Of a DNA stretch of 64,000 nucleotides, positions 62,433-64,000 are shown piece by piece. Under the pieces are notes generated by a model, which saw only the letters and a program-made list of their open reading frames with translations, was not told the DNA's origin and did not search any database. This DNA is from Durusdinium trenchii. Lineage: Eukaryota > Sar > Dinophyceae > Suessiales > Symbiodiniaceae. Within the stretch, counting starts at the first letter, position 1; the number at the start of each line of letters is the position of its first letter. The stretch is taken from positions 62,001-126,000 of the forward strand of contig CAXAMN010021396.1 of assembly GCA_963970005.1 (NCBI GenBank), given 5' to 3'. Both the position numbers and the translations under genes were made by a program.

Positions 62433-62660
62433 AAACCATTTGTCACTTCGATTCCTCATGGTGCTGAGGCACAAGCTAGTTTGGAGATTGAAGTGGTCGA
62501 CTTTTCTCGTGGAGGCGCCCACTCGGTGGTGCGAGAGTGTTCAAAGGCCGAACTCGATGGCGACGAAACCAAATCATCGAACCATCCGACAAAACTGGGA
62601 GGGTACAAAACCAATGGTCCAAAATTGTGTGACACTGACACTGACTTGAGTTGGAGGTGA
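62433..62660 (+). CDS. Possible terminal exon, unknown
   Basis: Open from after a TGA at 62430 to TGA 62658. Reads IPHGAEAQASLEIEVVDFSR, GGAHSVVRECSKAELDGDET and ends CDTDTDLSWR. An acceptor-like GCTGAG|GC lies at 62468. Protein-like, no family recognised. Confidence 0.38.
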   Translation, partial: KPFVTSIPHGAEAQASLEIEVVDFSRGGAHSVVRECSKAELDGDETKSSNHPTKLGGYKTNGPKLCDTDTDLSWR

Positions 62661-64000
62661 CGCCTCCAGTTCAACTCTGGGAGACCAAAAAGGCACCTGG
62701 GAGTCGACCACTTTTCTCAATCAAACAATTTTGTTTCATTTTTTCCCGTGTTTCTTCCATTCACCTCTTGTTCTGGGTCGCCCAGAATCTGCTCACTGAA
62801 CAGGATCGAAAAACAACCCAACTCGATCGAGAACTGCACAGCTTCTGCTTTTCGGACACCGGGCTTCCGAACTGCCTTTCCGAACCCTGCCCTGCCCACA
62901 CCGCCGGGTTGGCTCCAGAAACCGCGCCACCCGCCACGCACCCCACACCGCCGGGTTGGCCGCTCCAGGCTTCGTCATGGGCCACATCTCGGAAGTGGCA
63001 CCGGGCCGAAGCTCGGTTCCGTGAGCGCCGCGCTGGCCTGGCGGGGACCAGGGGGGGGTTGTGGGATGAAGGTGGGGAGAAGTAGGGTTGTTGCGGGTTG
63101 AAGCAGAGATGGACGATTGCAGCTCTCATATGCTTAAACCATTTGCTGACAGTGTGTAGTCTCCTGACAGTGTGGAATGCTTAAGCCATTTGGATTGTGA
63201 ATCTCCGCACATGCCAAGGATTCATGTTGGTGGATGCTTGGCTGGCGTTTGGACCAGGGGAGCGACCGGTCGAAGTGGTTCCGCGGTGGTCCGGTCGAAA
63301 AGGACCGCTTCGGTACGCGGGGTTGTTGCTGAAGGTTTTTGAAGGTGGAGTTGGGTGGCTTGGGTGCCTGGGGAAGTTCTTCCATTGGGGTTGTTTGGTT
63401 TGTATGGATTCTTGGGTTCAACCCGTGCCCATTGGGTTCTTGGGTTTCTTCACGTTTTGCCCCCTCGCCCCTCCTCGTTCGCCCTTGAGGTCTATAAGCC
63501 CGAGGATGATGGGGGCAAGCCCGCGAACCCGGACCGGCCTCGCTTCTCGGGGCGTTCAGACGCTCTGCGTTCAGACGATCTTCGCGCCGCCTCCGCGCAC
63601 GTGCGAGTCCGACTCGGGCGCTCCAGGACGTGCCGAACCTGCAGAACCTGCAGACGGGCCTCCCGTTTCAAGGCTCAGGAGGGTAGGAGGGTGATGGCGT
63701 GACACCGATGCTGGGGTTTTGGTGCGTGAGTGGAGGAAGGTTGATGAAGATGTTCGACAAGGGAGGGCCTGGTTAAACAGATGGTTCAAAATGGTTACAT
63801 ATACACTTGTTTTTTGTTTTTGGAGCTTGATTCGATCATCAAACAGGAGCTTATGTGTCGGAAAAGGAAGGGGGAGCTCTTGACCCATCGGCGGATGTTC
63901 CCACAGGAGCTTGAGACTTCTTGGAACATCTCCATGCAGGGCCGTGATGTGTTGGCACGTCGGTCTCCACGACCCGAGGAACAGGAAGCAAAGAAACTGG
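62661..64000. other. No supported gene
   Basis: GC-rich open stretches in several frames; nothing recognised. Confidence 0.45.

Noticed and set aside
1-64000. CRISPR arrays, rRNA, tRNA and bacterial operons
   Set aside because: No spaced direct-repeat arrays, rRNA segments, convincing tRNA cloverleafs or operon-like gene packing were seen; the content is eukaryotic.

Overview
The window reads as nuclear DNA of a dinoflagellate, most likely Symbiodiniaceae-like. Three things point there. A long split gene can be followed exon by exon, and its introns start with GC, GT or GA and end in AG, nearly always followed by G. A retrotransposon copy starts with the last bases of the dinoflagellate spliced leader. 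The Ty1/copia element has the expanded gag-pol layout I associate with these algae. Gene density is low, (TA)n tracts are frequent, and much of the DNA is non-coding or decayed.

Layout. 1-1863 is the 3' end of a non-LTR retrotransposon (zinc knuckle plus RNase H). From about 3.1 kb to at least 35.1 kb the plus strand carries one SNF2-family helicase gene, closest by motif order and spacing to ERCC6L/PICH. I reconstructed 26 exons between 4933 and 35059, about 1.6 kb of coding sequence in 30 kb, in one continuous frame, plus two candidate upstream coiled-coil exons and candidate 3' exons. Its introns hold other things: a Ty1/copia retrotransposon with near-identical 284-bp LTRs (18468-27053), a frame-broken ARH3-like ADP-ribosylglycohydrolase followed by a possible WWE/PARP-like segment (29663-31558), a 29-bp perfect inverted repeat, and small dispersed repeats.

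37380-44217 is an apparently full-length non-LTR retrotransposon. It has a relict spliced leader at the 5' end, a poly(A) tail and matching target-site duplications. Its ORF2 carries a complete ubiquitin-specific-protease (USP, peptidase C19)-like domain ahead of the AP-type endonuclease, reverse transcriptase, zinc knuckle, a degenerate RNase H-like region and a run of zinc fingers. This fusion is the most novel thing in the window.

44.2-64 kb is poorly coding: microsatellites, hairpin-type repeats and scattered short segments that look like exons of genes I cannot identify.

Limits. Exon boundaries were inferred by eye from protein motif continuity and splice signals, not from transcripts. 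Family names rest on remembered motif patterns, with no database search. All three intronless coding units (copia, LINE, ARH3-like) are broken by several frame changes, which could be decay or assembly indels.
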